A stretch of DNA of 64,000 bases from Alitta virens (lineage: Eukaryota; Annelida; Polychaeta; Phyllodocida; Nereididae), in contig OW028575.1 in NCBI GenBank assembly GCA_932294295.1, forward strand, positions 44,612,753 to 44,676,752, in the 5' to 3' direction. Shown here piece by piece: positions 23,465-36,085 of this stretch. Under the pieces are notes generated by a model that saw only the letters and a list, made by a program, of their open reading frames with translations, had not been told where the DNA came from and did no database searches. The position numbers and the translations under genes were made by a program. The number at the start of each line of letters is the position of its first letter. Positions within the stretch are counted from its first letter, which is position 1.

Positions 23465-23695
23465 TCTGAAATTGAATTAAATGATTAATGTGAAGAATAA
23501 ATTATGGTGTTTCTCACAAGATCCACATTAAAGCTTTGTAGAAATATTTGTTTGCAATTAATTAACTTGTCACTTTAACTATCAAGCATAAAAGAAATCA
23601 TATTTCATGAAATAATCATATTATTTTCAACAATGTAAACTGCTTACCCTCAAAGAAAATACTGCATGTGTCAAAACATTTTGCTTTATATATAT
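23465..23695 (-). promoter_or_regulatory. TATA box and 5' UTR intron of the SBP-like gene
   Basis: TATATATAAAG on the minus strand (23684-23695) precedes a GAGG|GTAAGC donor at 23643-23648. An AATTTCAG acceptor lies at 23466-23473, followed by 11 bases and the ATG. This implies a very short non-coding first exon, about 23649-23665, and a 5' UTR intron. Confidence 0.45.
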
Positions 23696-23699
23696 ATGC

Positions 23700-26600
23700 C
23701 CAATATATCTAGACAGAACGAGGGCATCTGAAATTATCAGTTATTTTATAACTAGTTTGTTTGATAATCACTTATGAAACCTGCAAAATAATATCATGAT
23801 TCAAAACGTGTCACACAGAAATGGTACACGTGAGAAAGCATAAGATATGATGAATTTGATAACTTTTGCAGATTATTATACATTCTACTTATTCAGGGAA
23901 AACCCCAATTTCAAACACAGAGCTGTACTACAAATTGGCCCTGAGATAAAATGTCAGTTAAAACAAGATAAATACAATAAATATGGACACAGAGTTCAAG
24001 AAAACTTATGTAAAATATGAAATTTCTCAGTACTCACTTAAAATCATTAAGATTACCAATTATTTTAATCTCTCCGTGAAATTCAACATTAAATACAACT
24101 TATCAGATGGCACAATAACAGATAATAAGATGCTAATATACATTTCATTATTCCCAATGTCTATTTATTGATGTACTGCATCTTCAAGACAAGAAATTGG
24201 CAGAAACATATACACGTGTCAAATGGGGTCACGATGTCAGGACATTAATTCATAGTTTTGACAAAGGTCAAGATGTTGAAGCTCAGAATATTTTTTCCTA
24301 AATTTTTAAAGGGGATATGTATTTAGAAAATCACATACCAGACATTTTTAATAGAGACAAAAAAGCGATTATGGCTAAATGAAGTAGATCTACTCACATT
24401 GTATACACCTTTCCCATGCAGTGAGCAAATCTTGAAAATGTTATATCTTATTAGCTAATGATTAAAAAAATATGTTATAAGACAAAAATAGAAGATATGT
24501 CATTATAACTTTTACCCATGGCAAAAACTTTTGCTGAAGGTATTGTAGTTACTTTGGTCAAAAGATGTCCATGAGGCAGGCGGCTGACAGGCAGGCGGCA
24601 CACTTCCTTTCCAGAGCATAATAATTCCAACACTATGATATTTAATTTATTTTCAGGTAACGATAAAAGCATATCATCACCTGAGGGTCATGCACCAGAA
24701 GCTTTTTAAAGTAATTTTTTTTAATTCTTAACTGTTTCATCTTCTTTCAGTGCAAGTGGCATTTTGTTCCATATGTTGGCAACTTTACAGTTGATCATAT
24801 ATGTTCTTGCAATTTAGTTTTAATGAGTGGCTCTTTAAATGGTACCCTTTTTATACTTGGGCCTAGGCCTTTAACACGTATTGAACTATCATAATATGTT
24901 CTATGACAGACCAGGTATATTTAAGCGAACGAACGCTCTGAGTTTTGAAAATATGTGGGTCAACGCAGCAGCAGCGTAGTCAGCGTAGGCAGGGAGGGGG
25001 ATTTTGCGAGGCCTGAATTTGTACTATAATCAATATTTTCTCGGCTTCTACTGATCAGATCTTCACCGAATTTGGTTTGTAAGTTGCGCTTTTGTATCGC
25101 GGTTCTAATAGTGTGCCATTTATAGCTGTACGCCAAAACTGGAAAGCGCAAGTTAAAACGGTTTTGGCAGGATTTCCCTATGTATTAAAGTGTTTAAATT
25201 GTAGGCCTAGTGCTGCTGGAACTCTACACACAACACCAGGTATCTATTCCTTTTTTGAAAAAGAATATTCTTGTTCCTTAAGTTGTTATTTTGACAATCA
25301 TTTTCAAATGACAATTTTTCTTTGAGGTAAAATGATGTCTCACTATATTCATTTTTTAAATAAAACATTCAAGATCATACACATACATTGATATAATTCG
25401 GTATTTATTTAGTCTTAATGGCGTAGTTGTGCCTTTTTATAGTCTCATTGACATGTCTCAGCCATATTTTACGAAATTAGGGGAAAATGGTAAAAATTTA
25501 TTTTTTCATTTCCTGAGCAGAACTCCATCATAAAATATCTTTAATAGCGTAGTTGTGCCTTTTGGGAGTTGTATGGCTAAATAATAAAAAATTATAACAT
25601 TGGAAAAGACATGAAAAATTATTATTTTCTCAAACCTCCTTATCTCAACATTTATTTCACATACGTTTCGAAATAATGGAAAATATGAAAAAATTGCTGA
25701 AAATTGTGTTGTTTGCTGCATTCCTGAAAACCCTGGTACTGTTTGTTTACAATGATATCCATAAAACTTTGGACAATTTAAGTGTAAATGTTTATTTTTT
25801 TTTAACTTTTAAAGCCTATCATATTATTTGAATATAAGACAGGTTATAGTAATGAGCTGAAAATGTGGAAAATTAATATTTTCCGAAACCTCTTTGTCTC
25901 GAACACTATTGTGCCTACATACACCGTGTAAAAAAAATTTTGCTTTTAACATTTCTCAATCACATAACTTGCAGAACTTGACATTAAATCATAATCTTTT
26001 CAAAATAATGGAAAATGTGGAAAAATTTTAAACCTGCGCTGTTTGCTACATTCCCTACACCATGGACTGTATGTTCGCAATGACATCCGTAGAATTGGAG
26101 AAATATAGTGTATAGCGTATACTTTTCAAAATTTGATAATTTTAATGTCGTATATCATACGCTTTGTGTATCAGAAATCATATTATTGGGATAATAACCG
26201 AAATAATTTGCAAAAAATATGATAATTTTCCCTCTTGTCTACTATTTATAACTAGGCAAAGTATTATTTATACTCAATACTCTAGACAAAAGATTTGTCA
26301 ACGTATTTAATGAGTATAATTTTTCAAGCCTACAAACTCTTTTCCGCATAAACACTCAAATTAATGATTGTATCAGGAGTTTAAAAGCTTTTCCTGCTAA
26401 TGATGGCATTCTTGATAGCTGCAGAAACACTGCTAAAAGATTAAAGCAGTGAAGAAACAATGTAGCTGAAACTTCTGTTAAAAGGTCAGATGACGGGTTT
26501 GTGTGACATTAATTTTATATAATTTTTTATATATATACAATGGTTTTTATCTGTACATGTATTTACCTGTGATATACTATGTATGTATTACCTTTTGGAA

Positions 26601-28002
26601 GTAATAAAGATTATTATTATTATGCAACGGTACATTCCAAAATTATAATGCACTATATTTCTAATTTTGGGCTACCATAATAAATAAGGTCAATTGTTAA
26701 AAAATACACTTAGGCCAATATTCATTGTTTTAATTTTCTCCAATTATCTGAGGGTATGCTGCTTCAGCCTTAACTTGCCCCAACAATGAGACAATAGAGT
26801 CTTTTCACTGAACAGCCCTGAATTCAGCAGGACATAAGTCTTTCCCCCCCTCTTATTACTCAATTTGCTTTTCAGACACAGTAGGTAATAACTAACTGAT
26901 TCCATAAACATAACTTTCTCAGAAAAATAACAAACATCAACTAAATGATAAAGTGTCAAATATACATTAAAATGCACTCAAAATACTGCTGCTAGGATGC
27001 ACTTTGCTTCAGCCAATCACAGCCAAGGGCGGGAACTTTTTCAGCCAATAGAATTGCAGTATTCTGTTTTAGCCACCTGGTGGAAATACAGAGAACCTTC
27101 CGTGAAAATCCACTATACGTCAATATTGTGCCATGTTACAGGGAATACATCCAGGTTTTATGTCATGTCCATTTCAAGGATTCTCAATGTAATTATGAAT
27201 GAAACACATCTCAAAATGAATGGATAGCATAGCATCGACCTTCAAAGTCAGATTTGTGTTACATGTACTGCATGTATATTTAGTCCTTTTTTTTGAGACA
27301 TGGGATAAATGGTGCGCACGTTTAAGAATACCAAAATATACAGTTTAACGTATCTAAAATGTATTTACTTGGACTACTTTGATGCATTATTCAAGGTTAT
27401 TCATTATAATGGGCATTAACTGAATGAAACCGTTTTAATTCAATGTTGTACATCAAGTTGAGATAGTCTACTGTATCAATTAAAACCTTCAGACGTGCCA
27501 GGAATAGCAAAATAACACTTGCCCAAGGAATTCGAAGGAATCTGAAAATAATGTAAAACATGAAATCTGAGATTACTGCCCTCGATATAAATTCAATGTT
27601 TATTTGTTGTATTTGTTTCTTTTGGAAGTCAGCATGGAGATAGAGGGTTTGGCATTTTGGTTAATTTTTATCAGTTCATTTATTTCAATGGATGGACACC
27701 TTCATTTAGGTTTGTAAACTATTGAACTTTTTAAATATTTTTAAATTACTATGCACTGTATATTATTTTTTTAAATACATATACGATGTTTTTCTGGCCA
27801 AAAGACAAAGTGGTGTGACACAGACAAAAAGGAGTGGTGTGACAAAGACAAAAAGGAGTGGTGTGACAAAGACAAAAAGAATGGTTAATTAAACAAGAGA
27901 ACTACTGTAGCTTGAACAATAAAAAAAATAAGATTGTTTTTTCACTCGTTTAATAATTCACCCTCATTAGAATTACGATCACACCATTTAAAAAAAAGAA
28001 AA
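23700..28002. other. gene-poor intergenic DNA with decayed repeats
   Basis: No supported gene. Bases 24730-26625 look like eroded retroelement sequence, ending AGTAATAAAGATTATTATTA at about 26600-26622, as LINE 3' tails do; this is weak. A family C repeat lies at 26793-27114 on the minus strand. A short direct repeat of GACAAAGACAAAAAGGAGTG occurs near 27800-27880. Confidence 0.5.
26793..27114 (-). repeat. family C repeat, copy 1 (about 320 bp)
   Basis: It begins GTGGATTTTCACGGAAGGTT on the minus strand and ends at CAGTGAAAAGACTC. Other copies are at 34009, 40445 and 53640(-). The copies share a partly open frame reading [11 protein letters not shown]...[14 protein letters not shown]. Confidence 0.75.
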
Positions 28003-31000
28003 ATGTTATGGCTAGTGCTCGTATGCATACTGCTGCATTTTGTTACACAACTGGCAGGCAAATCCAGAGTCTTTCTCATATCTTGGGCTCAACAACATTG
28101 CAATGTTGACCCTCAGTGGCCATTCATCGGGCTGATGTCTATAGCCAACAACTTCATTCTGAGAGATTCCATAAAAGTTTTGTCTTTTACCCCTAAAAGT
28201 TTTACACCAGCTGAGATTAAAGTTTTGGGGTAGTGAAATTCTTGGCCTTTTAATCTGACAGCCATGGCTCGAGATTTTCCTTCTTTTCACCATTTTGTTT
28301 TCTTCTTACCAAAGAAGGATAGCTTGCAGGGATTAAAACAAAGTATAGGCCTGGCACAGAACTTGAATACACACAAACATCAATTAGGCCTACATAAATC
28401 CCTTGATAACTGAGGTCCTAATCTAATCATTGCCACTTAATTAAATCGAACTACAAAGCAACTAGCAGTAGGCACATCTCACTAATTAATGTTAGGATTA
28501 ACGTTTAGATGAATCGCTACACATTGTTTAACGCCTATATGAACTTTTCTTCATTCTCAAGAAATTAGTAAAAAATATCCACTAGTGTGATAAACTCTAA
28601 GTAGGATTGTTTTCCCACACTCTAATACAATTTCAGATTCAGAACTTGAAGTTTTAATAGACATAGATGTCTACACATACTGTGGAGACAGCATCATAAA
28701 TATAGACAATTCAATAAACATGATACATCAGCTTCTTTATTGATAAAGTTTCTGCTTTGTGTTTACATATTTCATACCAGATCGGTGTGTCTTTCAATTA
28801 TATCCCTTTCACATTTGTACAGTATTTAACAGCAGACCTGTTTATGACTTTACAACAGTTACTAAAAACTCTTGGCTCCAAACTCTGACTGTTTTAAGAG
28901 AAAACTTTTGCCCATTACTTAGAACACTTTCGTGTCTAAAAACTTTTATGGTCAGGGTGCCGGAAGGCCCTCCTGTATTTGGGATTCATTGCCCTTAGAG
29001 CTCATCACTATTTGCCATTAGTGCCATCACTAATTCACTATTGCCAGGTACAGTTAGTTTAATTAAAATTTTCAAATTGAACCTAGCCAAAGCTGTCATA
29101 GCTGGCTACTCAAAATTGGATCTAAAAATACATATTTATTATATATTAGAATAGTTTTTTACATTTGCCAGTGTTTACACCTTTCTGGTGATAAATGTAA
29201 GCTGACTATTAGCTATAAAAGTGGACAGAAGCAGCTGGCTTTAGCATGTTTAGATCACAGTCGGGTATAGGTCGCTACGATCGTCCAGAGTCGACTTTTT
29301 TTTATGAAACTAACTGTAAGGTGAGGCCTAACTCCTTTCAGGCCATGGGAACCAAGTGAATGTTTTAACAATTACATACCATATAGCGCTTACTACAATT
29401 AATTATTAAGATAGATATTAATTATTAAGATAGATATTAATTATCAAGATATATATTAATTAATTAATTAATTATTAAGATAGCTATTAATAAATCCTAA
29501 TAGATTATTGTAACTGGTTTCTTATGTAATAAGGGGTGTGCACAATTTGACGGCTTTTTAGTAAGCTAGTGCACATCCCCCACGGTATGCTTATGTATTT
29601 TATTGTTTATGTAATGTACTAACCGTATTGAAATACTACATACTGTGAACAAATAAAACATCTAAACATCTTTTACATGGCTTTTTCTTTTTCAGAATGC
29701 AAGCTGACCTCTGGTGGCCACGAATATTTAGGTACCCAGCGAGTCACCAGAAGTGGCAAAACGTGTCAAAGGTGGGACTCGAACGAGCCACATGCACCAA
29801 GTGCAGAATTCACTGACCCCAACAACTTCCCAGACTACAACCTGACCATGGCTGAAAACTTCTGCAGGAATCCTGACAGAGGCTGGCATCAGAGTCCTTG
29901 GTGCTACACCATCGTCCATAGAACCAGATGGGAAAATTGTGACACCCCCTTCTGTGGTGATTGTCTAATTATTGTCATGTACTGATACGTTGTCATTATC
30001 ACAAATGACATAAATGACATGGCCCACTCGTGAGATGAAGCTTAGTTATACTTAGTCAAAATGACAAGATCAGATATTCTGGGCACAAAATTTATAAAAG
30101 TTAGTTGAAATGTCTGAAAAGTTAATCTCAGATGGCATTCCAAATCGGGCCAGCATCGTTTCTATATCAGCCGCCATCGGTACAACATTGTTTTGATGTC
30201 GCTGACATTGCGCCGACGTTGATACGATTTGGAATGCTCTCTGGGACTAATCTGCTTTCAAATTGACTAATTCAAAAAGAGTGCACCCACGTAAATCCAT
30301 GTAAGCCTATTTTGTTCCCTGTCGATAACAAAAATGTAATATACTTCCATGCAAGATGCTTTGTTAGTAGGCCTCTATATTTTATCTTTAACATTTTTTG
30401 ATGAATTGAAGAATGTAAGACTGACCGAGTGGGGTCGATTTACCAAGGGAAACGGAACAGAACTGTTTCCGGTCTGACTTGTCAGTCATGGAACAGCCAA
30501 ACTCCTCATGCGCACAACTTCACTCAACCGCAGATGTTTGCAGATCGAACTTTTGCTGCCAGGCGCAACAAGCAAGTATCTTACTTTCTGTAAAAAAAAT
30601 ACACAAAAAAAACAGGTCACACCCCAGATAGCATTCCAAATCGGGCCAGCATCGTTTCTATACAGGGCCACCATCGGTACAACATCGTTTTGACGTCACC
30701 AACATCGCGCCAACGCTGAAACGATTTGGAATGCTATCTGGGAATGCTATCTGGGAATGCTATCTGGGAATGTTATCTGGGACACCTGGACAAGCAGCAG
30801 TCAAATCACTTACTGCCAGTTCATGGAACGATTTGACAATTGAGTGACAGCCATCATTTAGTGACAGTCCTCATTGAGTGACAGCCCTCTGTCTTCAAGT
30901 ACAGAATATCTCTGTTATTTTATTCACAGTTGCAGAAATCCGGACAACTTCAGACCAGATGGACCTTGGTGCTTCACAACAAACTCCAGTGTGAGATGGG

Positions 31001-34000
31001 AGTACTGTAGCATTCCAGACTGCTGTAAGGCTACAATTAATTAAACTTATAATATAGCTATAATATGCTTACATTTTCTCATATTTCACTCTACATGTGT
31101 TCCAAGGGAAAATTGAAACATTTCAGTGGTGTTGATGATGTTTTATTTCACTTATGAAAACTGTGTGAAAACCATATGTAAAACCCTGTAACATGAAAGT
31201 GCAAGTGTTATCCAAAATATGACAATATCAATATAGGTTAGGTACATTTCATGACAACAGTATTGTTAATAAATGAATTAATTCAATTAACAAACTTAAC
31301 AGTAGCATTTTATGGTAGCACATTCTATACTGTATAGTAATATAACTTAGCAACATGGAAAGGTTCACTTCACTTGAGCCATAACACTTGAATATGTTAA
31401 CCAGACGAAACAGTCGTACATAACCAAACCAAATTATTTGGTATACGAATAACATGAACACCTTACCCTTAATGGGGTTTTAGCACTGACCAATGTGAAT
31501 GTGGATGGTGGCCTTGAATGGTCACCTCACCTATCCAACCAAGGCATAAAGCTAACCGTGTGGCTAACCAACCAACTGAATAACTAAACTTAAATATATT
31601 GCTACTTTATTAGTAAATGATAATACAAATGCGTGATATGTTTAAGGAATACAAGTAAAACTGTGTTACTATAACTAAATAATAAAGTACATTGACTGAA
31701 TGAAGAATGAACGTACCTTGGTATCATAAATGAGTACAAGCGTAGGGTGCCAGCAGTCAGTTGTTGCTTGGAAAGCAACCTGCTGAGAAATACCCACCCA
31801 GAGGAGACAGAGGTCTCCTCAGATTTTGACTATGGAGGAATTAAGCTCTGTGGTGGCACTGGTGGAATTTACATGAACAGACTGTAAAGTGCTGCCCTCT
31901 AACCTTAATATGCGATATGCATCAAGGCTGATAAAATACTGCTGATAGATTGAGATCATGTAGATCAGATCAGAAATTTTCCTACCAGACATGTATAAGC
32001 AAAAACATTTTTTTTTGTAGGCGAGCTGCGCCAGGATTGCCCAACGACAGCAGCGCCACCAATGACAACCACAGGTACATAAAAATTAATCAAGGTTATT
32101 AACGTCATATCTAGATATGAAAAATAATTATTTTGCAAATCTTGTATTCATGTTCAAGAATATTCAAGAGCAGGATCCTGGCTCAGTCGTAGCGTGCTGG
32201 GCTTCCAACCACTGGGTCCAAGGTTCAATTCCCGGTCGAGCCCAAGTTGGATGGCTGTTTCATCCATCATCTCATTGCCATGGTCCCTGCCTGTCCTAAT
32301 TAGCCCATCAGGTACAGAAATTTGGACGTAGAACCCTAATCCACCACCATCATCATGAATATTCGCTGGGCTAATAAAGCTTCCCCGAGTTTGCTTTTTG
32401 TTGATTTTGTGCTATCATTGCTGCATATAATATGAGCTAATATGCTAAGAGGGCCCTTTATGCTGCCCTTAGTTACCTTTGTAAAGACATTGAACTTGCA
32501 AGCTAAACAACATCATTGTTTAACACGTATTGTCTAAAGACAAAAAATATCTTGGCTGATTTTAATTTTGGATGACCGTTTGTATTATTGGTAATTCCCT
32601 CAACATATACTGAGCATTTTTAAAGTCCTGGGGCAAAATTCATACACACATCTGTCACAGGTGCACAAGAAAAGCATAGAGCTGATATCAATAAGCGCAC
32701 CTATAAAATCAAAAGGAAAAAGAACACAAAAATCGGAGGTCATATAATATTATTATTTTTGTAATAATTATGTAGAATATTTTTTCTTTTTCATCTGTGA
32801 CATCATAAGGGTTTTGCAGCCACTGATTGGTCAATTCTGTAAACTGTGATGCTTAGCAGACGGTGTGACATCATGCTCTTAGAATCAAGAGAAAATTGAA
32901 TCGTGATTCTACTTAATTATTACAACGATAATAATGTAAAATTAGACTTACAAAGAAGATGAATAAATCATGAATGGCAATGAAACAAATATTTGTATCC
33001 ATTTCAGTCTCTTAAACTTCACATTTAACATCATCTTATGATACCTGTTTAAATTTGAATAAAACTACATTGGAAAGAGTGCAATGTATTTAAATTATAG
33101 TAGCTCAGAGTGACAGTTCTCAGCTACAGACTTACTTTAATCTTATAAAAATACGGTCACATCAAAAAGTTCTTTGGGAACCTTCCAACGGGTTTTTACA
33201 AATATGGACATAATTTATTTTTTATATTGCAGAGCTTGAGATAATGACAACCACTACACCACCTGATATTGTTGATACTACAACCACTGAAGCACCTGAT
33301 ATTGTTGACACTACAACTACTGCACCTCCTGATATTGTTGTTACTACAACTCCAGAATTTACCACACAGACAGAACCTTCCGCTGAAATCACACAAGATC
33401 TTACCCCTTCCGAGCGACCTCCAACAAAAGTTAGGATAACAGCAGCAACAGAAACATCAAAAGTAACAGAAATACCCGTCACAAGGTCTACTGAATCAGG
33501 TAAACATGTAGATATTATGGTTTATCCCATTCATTCCCAGATAGCAATTCAAATCGGAAAAAAACATCGGAGCGAAGTCAGTGATGTTGATACAATGTTG
33601 TAACGACAGTGGCCGATATTGAAACGATGCTTGACCGATTTTGAATGCTATCTGGGTTGTTTTTCAGATATCTGATATGAAGAGACCAATTTTTGCATTA
33701 TTTGCTATTTTTGATAAAATATCGTAATTGTACAAATGGCTTATTTTTGGTACTTCCAATTAAAAATCTCCGTAATATCAGTCTGTGGTAATATCTAAAT
33801 CCCAGGAAGATAAAGAGATTTATCCGATTAACTGTTAGTTAACATGGCTTACGAGAGATAGGCCTATAACTTTCTTATCCTCCATCAAGCATATTCAAAG
33901 AAATGTGTTCGATTGTATTAGGGTTGACTGCTCTTATTATGCAAATTAATTCCATTGTTTGTACTTCCAAGAAAAAAAACGTCATGTGACTTTCATTCGC

Positions 34001-34604
34001 TGTAAATAGTGGATTTTCACAGAAGGTTCACTGTATTTCCACCAGGTGGCTTAAACAGAATACTGCAATTCTATTGGCTGAAAAAGTTCCCGCCCTTGGC
34101 TGCAATTGGCTGAAGCAAAGTGCATCCTAGCAGCAGTATTTTTAGTGCATTTTAATGTATATTTGACACTTTATCATTTAGGTAATGTTTGTTATTTTTC
34201 TGAGCAAGTTATATTTATGGAATCAGTTACTTATTACCTACTGTGTCTGAAAAGCAAAATAAGTAACAAGAGGAGAGGAAAGACTTATGTCCTGCTGAAT
34301 TCAGGGCTGTTCAGTGAAAAGACTATTCACATGACGTTCTCTGCAGTTTAGTTTCCATGTCTATGAAATATACTGCTATCTTAATAAATCCTTGCATTTT
34401 ATGTTTTTACTGATGACAGGGAAGATCTCGTCCTCAAACGCTGTGAAAATCATCTTAGGGGTAGGTGGCGCCTTAATAGCAGTCATAGGAACTACTGCTG
34501 CCATCTTCTGGTGGAGAAGATACTATGTGACACCCAAGATCGCCACAGCTGCTAAGAAAGCTGGATCTACATTTGATAATGTTGCATTTGAACAGACTTC
34601 ATGA
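28003..34604 (+). CDS. type I membrane protein with two kringles and a Thr-rich stalk
   Basis: Exons: 28003-28057 (signal peptide [18 protein letters not shown]; tentative), 29696-29956 (kringle 1), 30412-30571 and 30930-31024 (kringle 2), 32021-32074, 33233-33499 (stalk) and 34420-34604; 358 residues. Kringle 1 has six Cys in the family order, with TCQRWDS, FCRNPD and WCYT. Kringle 2 also has six (TCQSWNS, NCRNPDN, WCFTT) and is split by an intron. Phase and kringle homology both require the donor at 30572-30573 to be GC (GCAAGT), not GT. The stalk has three PPDIV-TTT-type repeats, likely O-glycosylated. TM helix [20 protein letters not shown] is followed by WWRR and a tail ending [12 protein letters not shown]. 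Kringle plus single TM recalls PIK3IP1 of vertebrates, which has one kringle; orthology is not shown. Exon 1 also needs a GC donor (G|GCAAAT) to keep phase, so the start is less sure. Antisense ORFs over the stalk are shadows. Confidence 0.82.
29049..29318 (+). mobile_element. MITE family D, full-length copy (270 bp)
   Basis: Terminal inverted repeats TACAGTTAGTTTAATTAAAA and TTTTATGAAACTAACTGTA bound the element. The inner segments CCTAGCCAAAGCTG, TAGCTGGCTACTCAAA and GACAGAAGCAGCTGGCTTTA are shared by all D copies. It lies in the first intron of the kringle gene. Confidence 0.8.
30129..30245. repeat. TIR element, family F, copy 1
   Basis: About 117 bp with inverted ends (C)AGATGGCATTCCAAATCG and CGATTTGGAATGCTCTCTGG. 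Non-coding; in the intron between the kringle 1 exon and the first kringle 2 exon. Confidence 0.75.
30622..30782. repeat. TIR element, family F, copy 2 with extended end
   Basis: CCCAGATAGCATTCCAAATC and ACGATTTGGAATGCTATCTG are inverted ends. The right end, GGAATGCTATCTGG, is then repeated three more times in tandem. It lies in the GC-AG intron of kringle 2. Confidence 0.75.
32168..32355 (+). mobile_element. tRNA-derived SINE, family A, copy 3
   Basis: Box A TGGCTCAGTCGTAGCGTGC, box B GGTTCAATTCCC and the common body end in CCACCACCATCATCAT. GAATATTC flanks both sides (32158-32165 and 32357-32364), a possible target duplication. It lies in the kringle gene intron before the stalk exon. Confidence 0.8.
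33536..33656. repeat. TIR element, family F, copy 3
   Basis: About 121 bp bounded by CCCAGATAGCAATTCAAATC and GATTTTGAATGCTATCTGGG. It lies in the last intron of the kringle gene, 36 bp after the stalk exon. Confidence 0.8.
34009..34327 (+). repeat. family C repeat, copy 2
   Basis: Full copy from GTGGATTTTCACAGAAGGTT to CAGTGAAAAGACTA, in the last intron of the kringle gene. It has an 81-codon open frame (34106-34351). The end overlaps the right arm of a family G element (CAGTTTAGTTTCCATGTCTA). Confidence 0.75.
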
Positions 34605-34794
34605 TAATTCAGCAATACATTCCACTCTAGTCTAATATGTAATTTATTAAATCTATTAAACAAGGCCATATGGTTGCTTTTACCTCATCAAAGGCATCGA
34701 AAATTAACAGAGCAAACCATAGAAATCAATTAGAGTTAAGGAAAATTAAGTAAATTTCACACAAAGTAATGTAGAAGCACGATAGTTACATCAC

Positions 34795-34809
34795 AATAAA
34801 TGGAATAAA
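34795..34809 (+). terminator. poly(A) signals, kringle gene
   Basis: Two AATAAA hexamers (34795-34800 and about 34804-34809) lie about 190 bp after the TGA, consistent with the end of the kringle transcript. Confidence 0.55.
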
Positions 34810-35689
34810 ACATTAAGAGAGAGACTGTTAAAAACATCATGACTTTCCAAAATGGCGACTGATCAAATGCTTGAGCATTGGCCAAAATTAACTCTTTTGA
34901 CTTTTGGTTGTTATTTTTGTGTGTGTCCCATGTCATATGGAATAAATTTTATTTCGTACAAAGAAACATATATGGAACAGGGTAGATAAATTGTGGATGC
35001 TTAAATAAATGTGCGAACGAATTTTCTGATTTCTCTTACTGTATAACGTACTTGCCATATATCTGGTAACAGACCAAATGAATAAACCCAAACATTAAAT
35101 TAAGGCATGGGTGTAATTAAGAGCATGAATGCGGTCCTGTATGCTGGTGCATGTACAATGGGTACTTAAGTTAAACTTATTACACAATAGCTAAATAAGG
35201 TCTATTGTCAGACCCAGGTCACATGGTGCTCTGCTGGTATATTGTGTGGTCAATATAACTTAAAAACCAATGTGCACTGAACTTATTAATTCATGTGGGG
35301 ATCCATACTGCCAGATCTTGGTTCACGAGGTTTTGTTACTAAAATCGCTCAGGTAAGCTATCATTCATCATATATCAGGTTTTATTTATAGAATGACAGG
35401 GTCGTATAGGCGGTTCATACTGCTGAAGCCAGTCAGCTATCTTACATGTTATATAGGGAAGTGACCACTCCAGCAAAGTACCTTTCCTGGGTGGAAGTGA
35501 CATGTTTTGACAAAGAAGTCCGTCCTAATTTGTGCTGCACTTGTTACAGAAAGTTGGATGAATTTATGTAAGTCAAAAAATGGTTGTAGGGTTCAGTCAT
35601 TCTAGACTCAGTCATTTTCCAACAGTTCGTCAAATGTCAACACAATTGCTGGGTGACCTAATGTTTAAGGCAACCACAAATTCTATTGG

Positions 35690-35950
35690 CCAGTTCTCCT
35701 GAAGGTCCGAGGACCCGGGTTCAATCCCAGGCCCGGGAACTCTTTATGAGCTACATCCAAGCTGGATGTCGATCGCATGAAACGTTAACTTGGAGGTGTC
35801 TTGTACTCGGTGTCTATGCTGAGGCAAGTGAAAGACCCCACTCATGGGGTAAATGTGTAACAAGGTGACTCCAAGACTTATTATCTAATCATTACGTCTG
35901 CCTCTGGCAGCTGGTCATATAAGCTAATTAAACTTCAGACCCAGTAGCGT
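35690..35950 (+). mobile_element. SINE family B, copy 1 (5' truncated)
   Basis: It shares GACCCGGGTTCAATCCCAGG (B-box-like), AGCTGGATGTCG..GCATGA and TGAAAGACCCCACTCATGGG with the copy at 56425. The A-box region is missing. Confidence 0.7.
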
Positions 35951-36085
35951 TGAGACATTAGACATTGTTATTTTAGTGTCTAAAATAGAGGCTGCTTAGA
36001 GATTTCAAATGTTGTTATACTTATCTACAGATAATTTGTGAAGAAATTACAGATGAATTAAAAATTTTCTTTTTTCTTTATAGTT

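Larger units (their letters stand above)
34610..36085. other. kringle 3' UTR, intergenic DNA and GST 5' region
   Basis: No ORF of note. It contains a family B SINE (35690-35950). TTTATAG just before the GST ATG is a splice acceptor, so the GST gene should have an upstream non-coding exon in this interval; I could not place it. Confidence 0.5.

Noticed and set aside
25092..25325. Short ORFs in the 24-28 kb stretch, including 24475-24672 and 27934-28233 beyond the signal peptide
   Set aside because: No family motifs, no coherent splice phases and AT-rich composition. Only the signal-peptide part at 28003-28057 was kept, as a tentative exon.
33196..33482. Val/Ser-rich and Cys-rich minus-strand ORFs
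   Set aside because: Antisense shadows of the Thr-rich stalk exon of the kringle gene.
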